A stretch of DNA of 64,000 bases, taken from Palsa-1400 sp036501625. Its GTDB lineage: Bacteria > Verrucomicrobiota > Verrucomicrobiia > Limisphaerales > Palsa-1400. The notes below the pieces were generated by a model. That model searched no databases. It was not told the origin of the DNA and was given only the letters and a program-made list of their open reading frames with translations. The stretch covers positions 1 to 64,000 of the forward strand of contig DASXZY010000063.1 in the NCBI GenBank assembly GCA_036501625.1, written 5' to 3'. A program made the translations under genes and the position numbers. Shown here in pieces: positions 28,510 to 36,834 of the stretch. Position 1 is the stretch's first letter. Every line of letters starts with the position of its first letter.

Positions 28510-29787
28510 GTGACTGGTAAAAAACCAAGAGAAATTGCCATGCAGGTCCTGCGGCAGCGGAGCCGCTCTTCGGATTACGTGGAAAAACTGCTGGAGCGCG
28601 CCCTGGCAACGGACGCACTTTCGCCTCCCGACAGGGCGTTATGCCAGGAATTGGTTTACGGCACGGTACGATGGCAACGCGCTTTGGAATGGCTGATTGC
28701 GCGCAAAACCGGCGGCCGCACGCAAAACGCCTCATTGCAGGCCCTGCTCTATTTGGGACTTTACCAGCTTTTCTGGCTGGAACGCATCCCGGACCACGCC
28801 ACCGTCCATGAAACGGTTGAACTGGCCAAGCACCTCGGCTTCGGCCCGAAAGCCGGGTTTGTCAATGCCCTCCTGCGCGGATACATCCGGGAACGCGAAC
28901 AAACGCGCTCCTTGCTGGAAGCCTTGAAGGAGTCCGACCCGGCAGCCGGCTATTCACATCCCGGGTGGCTGGTCGAGCGCTGGCAGGCTCGCTGGGGCAA
29001 TGCTCAAACAGCGCAATTGCTGGCTTGGAACAACCGGCCTCCGCCTACTTGGGCCAGGCCGAATACTTTGAAAGCGGACCCCGCGCAACTGGCCGCAAGA
29101 TGGCGCGCGGAGGGCGTGCAGTTTGAGGAGCGTTCGTACGAATGGGCCGCGCCGCTTCCGGTTTTCGAGCTTCGCGAGCATCCGCCGCTGGCCTCGATGG
29201 GAAGTTTCCAGGATGGCTGGTTTTACGTGCAAGACCCCAGCACGCTCCTGGCGGGGCGGTTGCTCGCGCCGCAGCCGGGCGAAACCATTCTCGACTTGTG
29301 CGCGGCGCCGGGCGGCAAGGCGACTCATCTGGCGCAAATGATGGAGAATCGCGGGCGCGTCGCGGCGCGTGACGCGCAACCGGGACGGATTGAGCGCCTG
29401 GAAGAAAACTGCCGCCGCCTTGGCGCGACGTGCGTTGAAATTCCGGGAGGGCGGGGCGTGTTCGACCGAATTTTAGTTGACGCACCTTGCTCGAATACGG
29501 GCGTCCTGCGGCGGCGTGTCGATGCGCGCTGGCGGGTTCAGCCGTCGGAGATTGCACGATTGAGCCAGGGGCAGTTGGCGTTGATGGCGCGGGCCGCGAC
29601 GGAATTGAAGGCGGGCGGCCTCCTTGTTTACAGCACATGCAGTTTGGAACCGGAGGAAAATGAGGGCGTGGCGCGGGAATTCCTGGGCAAGCATCCTGAT
29701 TTCCAATTGGAAAGGGAGCGACGCCTGCTCCCGTTTATCGACGCGGTCGATGGCGCCTACGCGGCCGTTTTCCGCCGCCATGCGTGA
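28510..29787 (+). CDS. rsmB: 16S rRNA cytosine-967 C5-methyltransferase (NOL1/NOP2/Sun family)
   Basis: A 425-residue protein with an N-terminal NusB-like RNA-binding domain (about 1-140, ending before the SAM domain) and a C-terminal Rossmann methyltransferase. The SAM motif I is LDLCAAPGGKATHLAQ at about residue 258. The two catalytic cysteines are in ILVDAPCSNTGVLRRR (about 325) and YSTCSLEPEENE (about 375). The NusB-plus-SAM arrangement identifies RsmB within the family. The start is GTG 28510, 42 bases from the divergent GreA-like start, so the two promoters share this gap. Confidence 0.94.
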   Translation: MTGKKPREIAMQVLRQRSRSSDYVEKLLERALATDALSPPDRALCQELVYGTVRWQRALEWLIARKTGGRTQNASLQALLYLGLYQLFWLERIPDHATVHETVELAKHLGFGPKAGFVNALLRGYIREREQTRSLLEALKESDPAAGYSHPGWLVERWQARWGNAQTAQLLAWNNRPPPTWARPNTLKADPAQLAARWRAEGVQFEERSYEWAAPLPVFELREHPPLASMGSFQDGWFYVQDPSTLLAGRLLAPQPGETILDLCAAPGGKATHLAQMMENRGRVAARDAQPGRIERLEENCRRLGATCVEIPGGRGVFDRILVDAPCSNTGVLRRRVDARWRVQPSEIARLSQGQLALMARAATELKAGGLLVYSTCSLEPEENEGVAREFLGKHPDFQLERERRLLPFIDAVDGAYAAVFRRHA

Positions 29788-29837
29788 CCCGAACCCCTGG
29801 CGGCGCCAAGGACGCCAGAGGCCGGTTTGAATTGCGC

Positions 29838-30215
29838 CTACGGCAAAATGTGCGTTGAAGCGATGATCAAGCACACTGGCTTGGTTCCAATGTTTTGCGG
29901 CGCGTAGCTCGTCTCAAATGTCTGCGCGCCATCCACCGGGCACGATGGCAAACTGCCGCCGGCCGTGCGGCCCAGGTAAGGCTGGAGATCGCTTCCTTGC
30001 GGCGTGCTGCTGTCCAGCGCGCGCTGCTCGAACGCCCATTGCTGCTTGGCGTTGTCAATACAACGAAGGTTATTGATGCATGAGGTGGCCTGCGCCTTTT
30101 CCCGCGAGGTGACGAAGTTTGGAATCGCGATGGCCGCCAGAAGCCCGATGATGGCCACCACGATCATGATTTCGACCAGCGTGAAACCGCCGCTGTCCTT
30201 GAGTTTATGTTTCAT
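29838..30215 (-). CDS. Short type IV pilin / GspG-like pseudopilin
   Basis: A 125-residue protein with a short positive leader and GFTLVEIMIVVAIIGLLAAIAIPNFV, the most canonical pilin N-terminus in the window (Glu at +5). The soluble part has CINNLRCIDNAKQQWAFEQRA, then PYLGRTAGGSLPSCPVDG with paired cysteines. Unlike the other pseudopilins here it has no H-X9-DG motif and looks like a major pseudopilin or pilin subunit. It converges with rsmB across 50 bases and diverges from the epimerase gene across 163 bases. Confidence 0.88.
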   Translation of the reverse strand: MKHKLKDSGGFTLVEIMIVVAIIGLLAAIAIPNFVTSREKAQATSCINNLRCIDNAKQQWAFEQRALDSSTPQGSDLQPYLGRTAGGSLPSCPVDGAQTFETSYAPQNIGTKPVCLIIASTHILP

Positions 30216-30378
30216 ATAACTGCATTCCTTTCCGGCGCGGTGTGAACGAGGCGAAAGGCGGGTTATAGTATGACAATTTGTTCACGAATTGCCTTTGGCC
30301 AACGGCGCCGTCAAGTAATAAACACACGCATTTCTGTTTGGTTGCGGATGGCGCGGCTCTCCCGCAAACTGGCCCGCT

Positions 30379-31347
30379 GTGAAAGAATCATCGAGCATCC
30401 TCGTGACCGGCGGGGCGGGTTTTATCGGGTCTCATTTGGTGGAGCGCCTGCTCGCGGACGGCCACGAGGTTACCGTCATTGATGATCTTTCCACGGGCCG
30501 GCTGCGGAACCTCGCCGCCGTGCAGCCGCATCCGAAATTGAAAGTCCTGATTTCGACCGTTTCCCAGTGCGCCAAGATGCGGGAAATTGTGGCCCAATCG
30601 GCCTGCGTTTACCATCTGGCAGCGGCGGTAGGTGTCGAACTGGTGATGACTTCCGGCTTGCGGACAATCCAAACCAACTTGCGCGAAACGGAGGCGATCC
30701 TGGAAGCGGCCAGCGCGGCTGGGACACCGATGTTGTTGACATCGACCTCCGAAGTTTACGGCAAGAGCCAGCAGGAAGCATTTTCCGAGGAGGACGATCT
30801 GCTGATTGGGCCGCCGCACTTGAGCCGGTGGAGCTACGCCTGCTCCAAACTCATGGATGAATTTCTGGCCCTCGCTTACGCCAAGGAACGCAACACCCCG
30901 GTGGTGATCGCGCGGCTTTTCAACACGGTCGGGCCCCGGCAGACCGGCCAGTACGGCATGGTGCTGCCGCGGTTTATTCAGGCGGCACGAAGCGGCCAGC
31001 CGCTGCGCGTTTTCGGGGATGGCCGCCAGACGCGCTGCTTTTGCGCCGTGCAGGACACGGTCGAGGCACTGGTGCGATTGCAGAACTGTCCCGCCGCGCG
31101 GGGAAACATTTTCAATGTCGGATCGACTGAGGAAATTCCCATTGGGCGGCTGGCGGAAATGGTCATTGCGCATCTGCAATCACCCTCAGCCATCGAGTTC
31201 GTTCCATACGAGAAAGCTTGCCCGCCGGGATTTCAAGATATGTTGCGGCGCAAACCTGTCGTGGCCAAGCTGGCACGGTTCACAGGCTTTCAACCGACGA
31301 CGACGCTGGAGGGGATCATCCGGCAGACGGCGGCGTGCGTGGAATAA
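30379..31347 (+). CDS. NAD-dependent nucleotide-sugar epimerase/dehydratase
   Basis: A 322-residue extended short-chain dehydrogenase. The NAD-binding motif GGAGFIGSHLVERLL is near residue 11, the active-site Tyr-Lys pair is YACSK at about 154-158, and TSTSEVYG supplies the Ser/Thr. It acts on UDP- or GDP-linked sugars; the pattern fits the UDP-glucuronate decarboxylase/UDP-galactose 4-epimerase group, but the substrate cannot be fixed. The start is GTG 30379. A strong terminator follows immediately after the stop. Confidence 0.9.
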   Translation: MKESSSILVTGGAGFIGSHLVERLLADGHEVTVIDDLSTGRLRNLAAVQPHPKLKVLISTVSQCAKMREIVAQSACVYHLAAAVGVELVMTSGLRTIQTNLRETEAILEAASAAGTPMLLTSTSEVYGKSQQEAFSEEDDLLIGPPHLSRWSYACSKLMDEFLALAYAKERNTPVVIARLFNTVGPRQTGQYGMVLPRFIQAARSGQPLRVFGDGRQTRCFCAVQDTVEALVRLQNCPAARGNIFNVGSTEEIPIGRLAEMVIAHLQSPSAIEFVPYEKACPPGFQDMLRRKPVVAKLARFTGFQPTTTLEGIIRQTAACVE

Positions 31348-31348
31348 A

Positions 31349-31376
31349 AAAAGGCGCCCTTGCGGGCGCCTTTTGT
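31349..31376. terminator. Bidirectional rho-independent terminator
   Basis: AAAAGGCGCCC and GGGCGCCTTTT form a perfect 11-base-pair stem with a four-base loop TTGC, flanked by A- and T-runs. It overlaps the end of the epimerase gene and lies 28 bases past the end of the convergent pseudopilin gene. It can therefore serve both strands. Confidence 0.88.
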
Positions 31377-31403
31377 GTAAAGACTAACTGCGAGCGAACC
31401 CGC

Positions 31404-32339
31404 TTATGGGAAAATCAGGCGAACATCGCCGATGGGGGCATTGTAGGCGGCCTGAGCAGTGTCGAAATTCCCGCCGTCTTCCCCGTTCTTCAACCAGTTA
31501 ACGCGAAGGCTGCCGGATGTCACTTGCTGAGCGCTGCCATCACCAAGGAGAACGTTGCCCGCGCCAGCGATATTTCCAGCGGAGTGCAACTTCGCCGACC
31601 AACCCAACGGGCTGCCGGCTGTGTTGGCCGGGAGGGCCGGGGTCGCAGGAGTGGCATTGGCGAGAGTGCCGTTTGTATTCACAACGGCATCGCAACCCAT
31701 TCCACCATTGGCAGCCGCGCCAGCGCTGCCGATTCCGGGAGACAGGCCATAGTTGCCGTCCTGGGACGAGCCAGGAGTCGCAACATTGCCACCAACGCAA
31801 CCGAGGTTGCGATCGCCACCCAGAAGGGATTGCGGATAGGTGTCGCTCGCGCCCGCGCCGACCCAGTAGGAAAGGTTGGCGTTATTGAACGTGCCGGTGG
31901 TCGCCATGTTGGCAGGGGCCACGCCGGTCAAGGTCGCGATTCCAGTCAGGGTGGTGCAATAGAAGTTGGAGCCGGCATAGCGGTCGTCAGAAGGACAAAC
32001 AACCACTTTGGGGGACTGGCCCATTTCGTTCTGCATGAGGCAATAGTTATAGTAAACGTACTCCCCAGCAGTAGTGAAGGAACCGCTCAGATATTCGTTC
32101 CAGCCGCCCAAAGCGACCGTCTGGGTGGCCGGAAAACGGTCGCCGTTGTCGTTGGACCAGATGCGGTAGGCAGTGCCGATCTGTTTCAGATTGTTAATGC
32201 ATGAAATGCGCTGGGCTTTTTGCTTGGCGCGCGCCAAGGCGGGCAAAAGCATGCTAGCCAGAATGGCTATGATCGCGATGACGACCAACAACTCAATTAG
32301 AGTGAAGGCTCCGATTTTTCTATTCCGTAATTGTTTCAT
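31404..32339 (-). CDS. Pseudopilin-like protein with long-spacer DG motif
   Basis: About 311 residues from the ATG at 32339 (MKQLRNRKIGAFTLIELL), which gives a normal prepilin leader; the open frame extends upstream to 32477 without one. The membrane helix is followed by the conserved CINNLKQIGTAYRIWSNDNGDRFPA. Near the C-terminus, KLHSAGNIAGAGNVLLGDGSAQQV resembles the H-X9-DG site, but with fourteen residues between His and Asp-Gly. The middle is rich in Gly, Ala, Asn and Thr. It is probably exported to the envelope by the pseudopilus route. Confidence 0.86.
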   Translation of the reverse strand: MKQLRNRKIGAFTLIELLVVIAIIAILASMLLPALARAKQKAQRISCINNLKQIGTAYRIWSNDNGDRFPATQTVALGGWNEYLSGSFTTAGEYVYYNYCLMQNEMGQSPKVVVCPSDDRYAGSNFYCTTLTGIATLTGVAPANMATTGTFNNANLSYWVGAGASDTYPQSLLGGDRNLGCVGGNVATPGSSQDGNYGLSPGIGSAGAAANGGMGCDAVVNTNGTLANATPATPALPANTAGSPLGWSAKLHSAGNIAGAGNVLLGDGSAQQVTSGSLRVNWLKNGEDGGNFDTAQAAYNAPIGDVRLIFP

Positions 32340-32510
32340 ATTACTTAGTTGTTTAATTTGCGTTAAAGCAACCACCGGACAAGCTAAAATTGTTCTCTGT
32401 GTTGCTCCATTTGCACTTTCTTTAGCAAGGACAGTGCCACTTCTCGCAAATGTGCGAATCCCCGGCATTTTAGCCACTTTACCCCTTATTTTGCCCCTGC
32501 AACTCCCATC

Positions 32511-32570
32511 TGCGTGAATTTTTCACGCAAAAAGCGTGGAAAAAACACGCGAAATTTGCGTGATTTACGC
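32511..32570. repeat. Array of alternating GCGTG/CACGC half-sites (nested palindromes)
   Basis: Half-sites begin at 32512 (GCGTG), 32524 (CACGC), 32534 (GCGTG), 32546 (CACGC), 32558 (GCGTG) and 32566 (TACGC). They form the perfect palindrome TGCGTGAA-TTT-TTCACGCA at 32511-32529 and further overlapping inverted repeats. Spacing is 8-12 bases, near one helical turn for most steps. The array lies just past the ychF stop and upstream of the pseudopilin start, both on the minus strand. It could be a multi-site operator or a compound terminator. Confidence 0.7.
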
Positions 32571-32573
32571 GCT

Positions 32574-33677
32574 TTAGGCGTTAAATCTGAACATCATGAC
32601 GTCCCCGTCCGCGACTTTGTATTCCTTGCCCTCCATTCTATATAGGCCGCGCTCACGCGCGACCGCCACAGACCCGCACCGCACCAAATCGTCATACGCC
32701 ACCGTTTCGGCTTTGATGAAACCTCTTTGAAAGTCGCTATGGATGACTCCGGCGGCTTCAGGCGCCGTGTCGCCGGCATGGATGGTCCAAGCCCGGACCT
32801 CCTTTTCGCCGGCCGTGAAATAGGTCCGCAACCCCAGCAGATGATATGTACTGCGGATCAAGGAACCGACGCCGGACTCTTCCACACCCAACTCCTTCAA
32901 AAAGGCCGCCGCCTCTTCGGGCGAAAGGTCAACCAGATCGCTTTCGATCTGCGCGGAAATGACCACCGTCTCGCAGGCATGGTGAGTTTGGGCGTAATCC
33001 CGAACCTTGCTCACAAAAGGATTTGTCGCGGCGCTGGCCAAGTCTTCTTCTTTAACGTTAGCGGCGAAAATGGTCGGTTTGTCGGTCAGCAGGAAGAAGG
33101 ATTTGGCTATGACCCTTTCCTCCGGGGTCAATTCCAGCGTTACTCCCAATTTGCCCGAATCCAAGTGCTTCTCGAACTTTTGCAGGACTTCCGCTTCCGT
33201 GACAGCCGTTTTCTCGCCCCTTTTGACATCTTTGGCGCTTTTCTCCAGCCGTTTGCGCACCGCATCCAAATCTGCCAAGAGCAGTTCGGTAAAGACGGTT
33301 TCAATGTCCCGCACCGGGTCGATACTTCCGGCGACATGGTGAATATCGGCGTTCTCGAAACATCGCACCACTTGGACAATGGCATCGACCTCCCGGACAT
33401 GGCTCAGAAACTTGTTGCCCAACCCCTCCCCCTGCGAGGCGCCCTTGACCAACCCGGCAATATCGACAAACTCAATCGCCCCCGGGATAATGACGCTGGT
33501 CTTGGCGATGCCCGCCAGAATCGCCAGGCGCGAATCCGGCACAGTCACGATGCCGACATTGGGGTCAATGGTGCAAAAGGGGTAGTTTGCCGCGGCGGCC
33601 TTGCGGGTGCGCGTCAAAGCATTAAAAAGGGTGCTCTTGCCCACATTGGGCAAGCCGACGATTCCCGCTTTCAGCAC
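32574..33677 (-). CDS. ychF: Ribosome-associated P-loop ATPase YchF/OLA1
   Basis: A 367-residue Obg-related ATPase. G1 is GLPNVGKST at residues 8-16, followed by FCTIDPNVGIVTVPD and the G3-like DIAGLVKGASQGEGLGNKFL. The G4 region NVKEED differs from NKxD, as expected for the ATP-preferring YchF. A coiled-coil insertion and the C-terminal TGS domain (AWTIHAGDTAPEAAGVIHSDFQRGFIKAE) complete the protein. The start is GTG, with GGAGAG eight to nine bases upstream. The tRNA-Glu gene lies 46 bases upstream on the same strand, so both may use the tRNA promoter. Confidence 0.96.
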   Translation of the reverse strand: MLKAGIVGLPNVGKSTLFNALTRTRKAAAANYPFCTIDPNVGIVTVPDSRLAILAGIAKTSVIIPGAIEFVDIAGLVKGASQGEGLGNKFLSHVREVDAIVQVVRCFENADIHHVAGSIDPVRDIETVFTELLLADLDAVRKRLEKSAKDVKRGEKTAVTEAEVLQKFEKHLDSGKLGVTLELTPEERVIAKSFFLLTDKPTIFAANVKEEDLASAATNPFVSKVRDYAQTHHACETVVISAQIESDLVDLSPEEAAAFLKELGVEESGVGSLIRSTYHLLGLRTYFTAGEKEVRAWTIHAGDTAPEAAGVIHSDFQRGFIKAETVAYDDLVRCGSVAVARERGLYRMEGKEYKVADGDVMMFRFNA

Positions 33678-33723
33678 TTAAAGTCTCTCCGTGAAATGTT
33701 CAAAATTAGCCAGTTCGTTAAGT

Positions 33724-33798
33724 TGGTAGCGCGTACGGGAATCGCACCCGTCTTTCAGCCTTGAGAGGGCCGTGTCCTAACTGATAGACGAACGCGCC
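33724..33798 (-). tRNA. tRNA-Glu (anticodon CTC)
   Basis: Folding the minus strand gives acceptor arms GGCGCGT and ACGCGCT (first pair G-U), an anticodon stem CGGCC/GGCTG with loop CTCTCAA (anticodon CUC, reading GAG), and a T arm ACGGG-TGCGATT-CCCGT. The discriminator is A and the CCA end is encoded. The length of 75 bases is normal. Confidence 0.93.
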
Positions 33799-33813
33799 AG
33801 CCAGACTGCGCAA

Positions 33814-33842
33814 AGAATAGGATGCCACGCGATAACTGTCAA
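33814..33842 (-). promoter_or_regulatory. Sigma70-type promoter of the tRNA-Glu (and possibly ychF)
   Basis: On the minus strand TTGACA (33842-33837) is followed after exactly 17 bases by TATTCT (33819-33814). Transcription would begin around 33807, nine bases before the mature tRNA 5' end. This is the best consensus promoter noticed in the window. Confidence 0.75.
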
Positions 33843-33914
33843 TCCGGCGATGCCTCGGCCGTCTCTGGCGTGTTGCCGCAGGCAGGCACACGATTGTCAC
33901 ATCGATTTATCCTG

Positions 33915-33943
33915 GGCGCCGTTGTCTTGCGGCGGCGCCGTTG
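33915..33943. repeat. GGCGCCG inverted/direct repeat in a gene-free gap
   Basis: Between the tRNA promoter and the end of the ComM gene, GGCGCCG (33915-33921) and CGGCGCC (33933-33939) can pair around an 11-base loop. GGCGCCGTTG is also directly repeated at 33915 and 33934. A short T-rich stretch follows on the plus strand. The rest of the gap 33843-34036 shows nothing recognisable. Confidence 0.45.
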
Positions 33944-34036
33944 TTTAATCTAATGGCATGAGAAGACGCATTCAGATCGCGCACCAAAGCGATATGATGG
34001 AGATCATTCCGATCACTTGGAACGAGAGTGGCGGGC

Positions 34037-35563
34037 TTACGTCCACAATTGGCGGTCCAAGGACCGGTACTGAATGGCTTCGGAAATGTGGTCGGCGCCG
34101 ATATTTTCCGCGCAGGCCAAATCGGCGATGGTGCGCGCCACTTTCAGGATGCGGTCGTAAGCGCGCGCGCTCAAATTGAGATCGGACATGGCCATGCGGA
34201 GCAGTTCCTTGGTGAACTCGTCGAGCGCGCAATAGCTTTTCAACTGGCGCGGCCCCATTCGCGCGTTGCAGGTGATGGAACGCTTTTTGGCGAATCGTTC
34301 CTGCTGGCGTTTGCGGGCCGCGATCACGCGTTCCCGGATGGCGGCGGAGTCCTCCCCGGATCGTTCGCTGCTGATTTCGCGAAACTCCACCGGCGGCACT
34401 TCGACGTGGATATCGATTCGGTCCAGCAACGGGCCGGAAATGCGGCCCAAATACTTTTGAATATCGCGCGGCGAACTGCGGGATTCGGCCGGCATTTTTC
34501 CATCCGGCGTCGGATTCATGGCGGCCACCAGCATGAATTCCGCCGGAAAAATCATCGTGCCGGCCGCGCGTGAAATGATGACGTGCCCTTCCTCCAGCGG
34601 CTGGCGCATCGTCTCCAGGACTCCGCGTTTGAATTCGGGCAACTCATCAAGAAACAAAACGCCGTGGTGCGCCAGCGAGATTTCTCCGGGCGTAGGATTG
34701 GAATTGCCGCCCAACAAACCGGCGTCGCTGGCCGTGTGATGCGGGCATCGAAACGGGCGGCGTGTCACCAGCGCCTGCCCCGGCTTGAGCAGCCCGAGGA
34801 CGCTGTGGATTTTGGTCGTTTCAAGGGCTTCCTCCAGTGTCAGCGGCGGCAGGATCGTGGTCAGCCGCTTGGCCAGCATCGATTTTCCCGTGCCCGGAGG
34901 GCCGATCAGCAAAACGTTATGGCCGCCTGCGGCGGCGACTTCCAGCGCCCGCTTGACAGATTCCTGCCCTTTGACTTCCGCCATGTCGTTCTCATCGCTG
35001 TACGACTGGTCGAAGATGTGGTTCAAATCAACCTGAGTGGGCGTGAGGGAAATCTCGCCCTGGAGATAACCGGCGGCTTCGCGCAAATTCTCGACGGCGA
35101 TGACGGTCAGGCCGCTGACGACCGCGGCTTCGGCGGCGTTTTCCGGCGCGACGAGCAGCCCGGCCTTGCCATCGGCCCGGGCGCGCCAAGCTACCGGCAG
35201 CACGCCCTTGACGGGACGAATCGCCCCCGTCAACGCCAGTTCGCCCACCATCATAAAGGTGTCGAGCTTGTCCGATTCGAGCTGGTCGCTGGCGGCGAGC
35301 ATGCCGATGGCGATGGGGAGATCGAAGCTGGGGCCTTCCTTGCGGACGTCGGCCGGCGCGAGATTGATGGTCGTGCGGCCCATAGGCAACTGAAAGCCGG
35401 AATTGCTCATGGCCGTGGTGACGCGGTCCTTTGATTCCTTCACGGCGGCATCCGGCAATCCGACAATGACGACGACCGAGTCCCCCCAACCGGCATTCAC
35501 CTCCACTTCAACTGAAAAAGCTTCGACGCCATTGACGGCGGCGGAAAAAACCCTTGCTAACAT
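34037..35563 (-). CDS. comM: YifB/ComM-family Mg-chelatase-like AAA+ ATPase
   Basis: The ATG at 35563 (MLARVFSAAVNGVEAFSVEVEVNAGWG) gives 508 residues, the usual family size. The N-terminal LonC-like fold has VGLPDAAVKESKDRV. The AAA+ core has Walker A GPPGTGKSMLAKRL at about residue 220, Walker B-type LFLDELPEF, and arginine-finger/sensor region GPLLDRIDIHVEVPPV. The C-terminal Mg-chelatase domain ends the protein (CALDEFTKELLRMAMSDLNLSARAYDRILKVARTIADL). Known homologues promote branch migration during natural transformation. The open frame continues upstream of the ATG without homology. Confidence 0.94.
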   Translation of the reverse strand: MLARVFSAAVNGVEAFSVEVEVNAGWGDSVVVIVGLPDAAVKESKDRVTTAMSNSGFQLPMGRTTINLAPADVRKEGPSFDLPIAIGMLAASDQLESDKLDTFMMVGELALTGAIRPVKGVLPVAWRARADGKAGLLVAPENAAEAAVVSGLTVIAVENLREAAGYLQGEISLTPTQVDLNHIFDQSYSDENDMAEVKGQESVKRALEVAAAGGHNVLLIGPPGTGKSMLAKRLTTILPPLTLEEALETTKIHSVLGLLKPGQALVTRRPFRCPHHTASDAGLLGGNSNPTPGEISLAHHGVLFLDELPEFKRGVLETMRQPLEEGHVIISRAAGTMIFPAEFMLVAAMNPTPDGKMPAESRSSPRDIQKYLGRISGPLLDRIDIHVEVPPVEFREISSERSGEDSAAIRERVIAARKRQQERFAKKRSITCNARMGPRQLKSYCALDEFTKELLRMAMSDLNLSARAYDRILKVARTIADLACAENIGADHISEAIQYRSLDRQLWT

Positions 35564-35762
35564 TGACGAATATTGATGGAACGGCCGCGCAAGGGCAATG
35601 CGGTTTTGGAGGTTTTTGAAGGATTCAGGAAAACTTCGGCATTCCAGAGAATGCGCCGCACGTCCGCCTGCACTTGCGTCTCGAACCACTCCAATGGCCA
35701 GCGGAGCGGCGCATTTTTCTGGACTCTTGAGGCCTGGCGCCGAATGGGGTATTTACAATGTG

Positions 35763-36299
35763 ATGAAGATTATCGGTGTGTGCGGGCAACCTGCATCAGG
35801 CAAAGATACGGCGGCTGAGTTCTTCGTTTCCAAAGGGTTCATGCACATCTCCCTCGGTGACGCGTTGAGGCGGGAGATGCGCAAACAGGGTTTGCCTGTT
35901 GACAGGGCCAGCATGAGTATTTTTGCTGCTGATGCCAAGAAGGCGCGGGGCGCGGGCTATTTGGCCAAACTCGCCATCAGCATGATTTCCGGAAACGCCA
36001 TTATTTCCGGCATTCGCGGCTCCGCGGAGGTCGATCTTCTTCGCCAGCAATTCGGGCCAGATTTCCTCCTCATCGCTGTTGATGCGCCTCTCGAATTACG
36101 TTACGGCCGAGCAACGAAACGCAATCGACCGGGGGACAATATTTCCTTCGAACAGTTTCGAATGATTGAAAATCATGAACGCTCTGCCGCATCGGGCGCT
36201 CAGGAAGTGGACAAGGTAATCGCGCTGGCCGATCACACTCTCGATAATAGCGGGTCGATTGAGATGCTTATGACCAAGCTCGAGGCTTTGTGTGGGTGA
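35763..36299 (+). CDS. Small P-loop kinase-like protein (dephospho-CoA kinase / UPF0200-like)
   Basis: A 178-residue protein with a P-loop GQPASGKDTAAEFF at residues 8-21 and a kinase-type pattern: FMHISLGDALRREMRKQGLP (NMP-binding helix), then NAIISGIRGSAEVDLLRQQFGPDFLLIAVDAPLELRYGRATKRNR resembling a lid region. It looks like the dephospho-CoA-kinase/UPF0200 branch of nucleotide kinases. The substrate is uncertain. The frame is open upstream to 35598, but the ATG at 35763 is where similarity begins. The 200 bases before it, up to the ComM start, hold nothing I can name. Confidence 0.78.
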   Translation: MKIIGVCGQPASGKDTAAEFFVSKGFMHISLGDALRREMRKQGLPVDRASMSIFAADAKKARGAGYLAKLAISMISGNAIISGIRGSAEVDLLRQQFGPDFLLIAVDAPLELRYGRATKRNRPGDNISFEQFRMIENHERSAASGAQEVDKVIALADHTLDNSGSIEMLMTKLEALCG

Positions 36300-36352
36300 A
36301 ATTACAACGATGAAACAAAGCTCTTGGCTAGTTTCCATCATCGCTCGCGCAT

Positions 36353-36652
36353 TCATCGAAACGGTTGCACGGGCTGCGGCTCCAATGGCCTTGGCCGATA
36401 GAGCACAACGACATTGCCGACCCTGGTGATGAGGCGGCTGCCGGACCTTTCTGCGAGCTGTGGGGCGAGTTCTTTCTTTTGCTCCTTGAACTCGTCAAAC
36501 TTCACCTTGACCAGTTCCTGGTGTTTGAGCGCTTCATCCAGCGCAGCCAGGAACTTCGGACTCAGACCCTCCTTGCCGACTTTCAGCGTCGCTTTGAGCC
36601 GTTGAGCCTGGGCTTTGAAATCACGTATTTGAGCATTGGTCAGACTATCCAT
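36353..36652 (-). CDS. YhbY/CRS1-YhbY (CRM) RNA-binding protein
   Basis: A 99-residue protein typical of the single-domain CRM family that binds pre-50S ribosomal particles. It shows LTNAQIRDFKAQAQRLKATLKVGKEGLSPKFLAALDEALKHQELVKVKF with the GKEGLS loop standing in for the usual GxxG motif, and ends in ITRVGNVVVLYRPRP. The start at ATG 36652 gives the standard length; the upstream frame is open but unlike the family. It converges with the kinase-like gene. Confidence 0.9.
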   Translation of the reverse strand: MDSLTNAQIRDFKAQAQRLKATLKVGKEGLSPKFLAALDEALKHQELVKVKFDEFKEQKKELAPQLAERSGSRLITRVGNVVVLYRPRPLEPQPVQPFR

Positions 36653-36834
36653 GCCGCCAAACTGCCTGAATCTGGCCCAACCATCCATAAAGAATTGGGG
36701 TGGAACTCGATTTTCATTCGAGATCAATCACACGCTCTGCCCGCCGGCGGGAACAGGGAAGCCAGCCTTTGCTAACAGCGGGTAATGAAGTTGACAACCA
36801 GCTCCTGCCGCGCCAGTGTCGTTTTCAGAACATT

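Noticed and set aside
33958..34179. A 73-residue plus-strand frame beginning in the gap after the tRNA
   Set aside because: Most of it overlaps the ComM gene antisense, and no ribosome binding site is seen.
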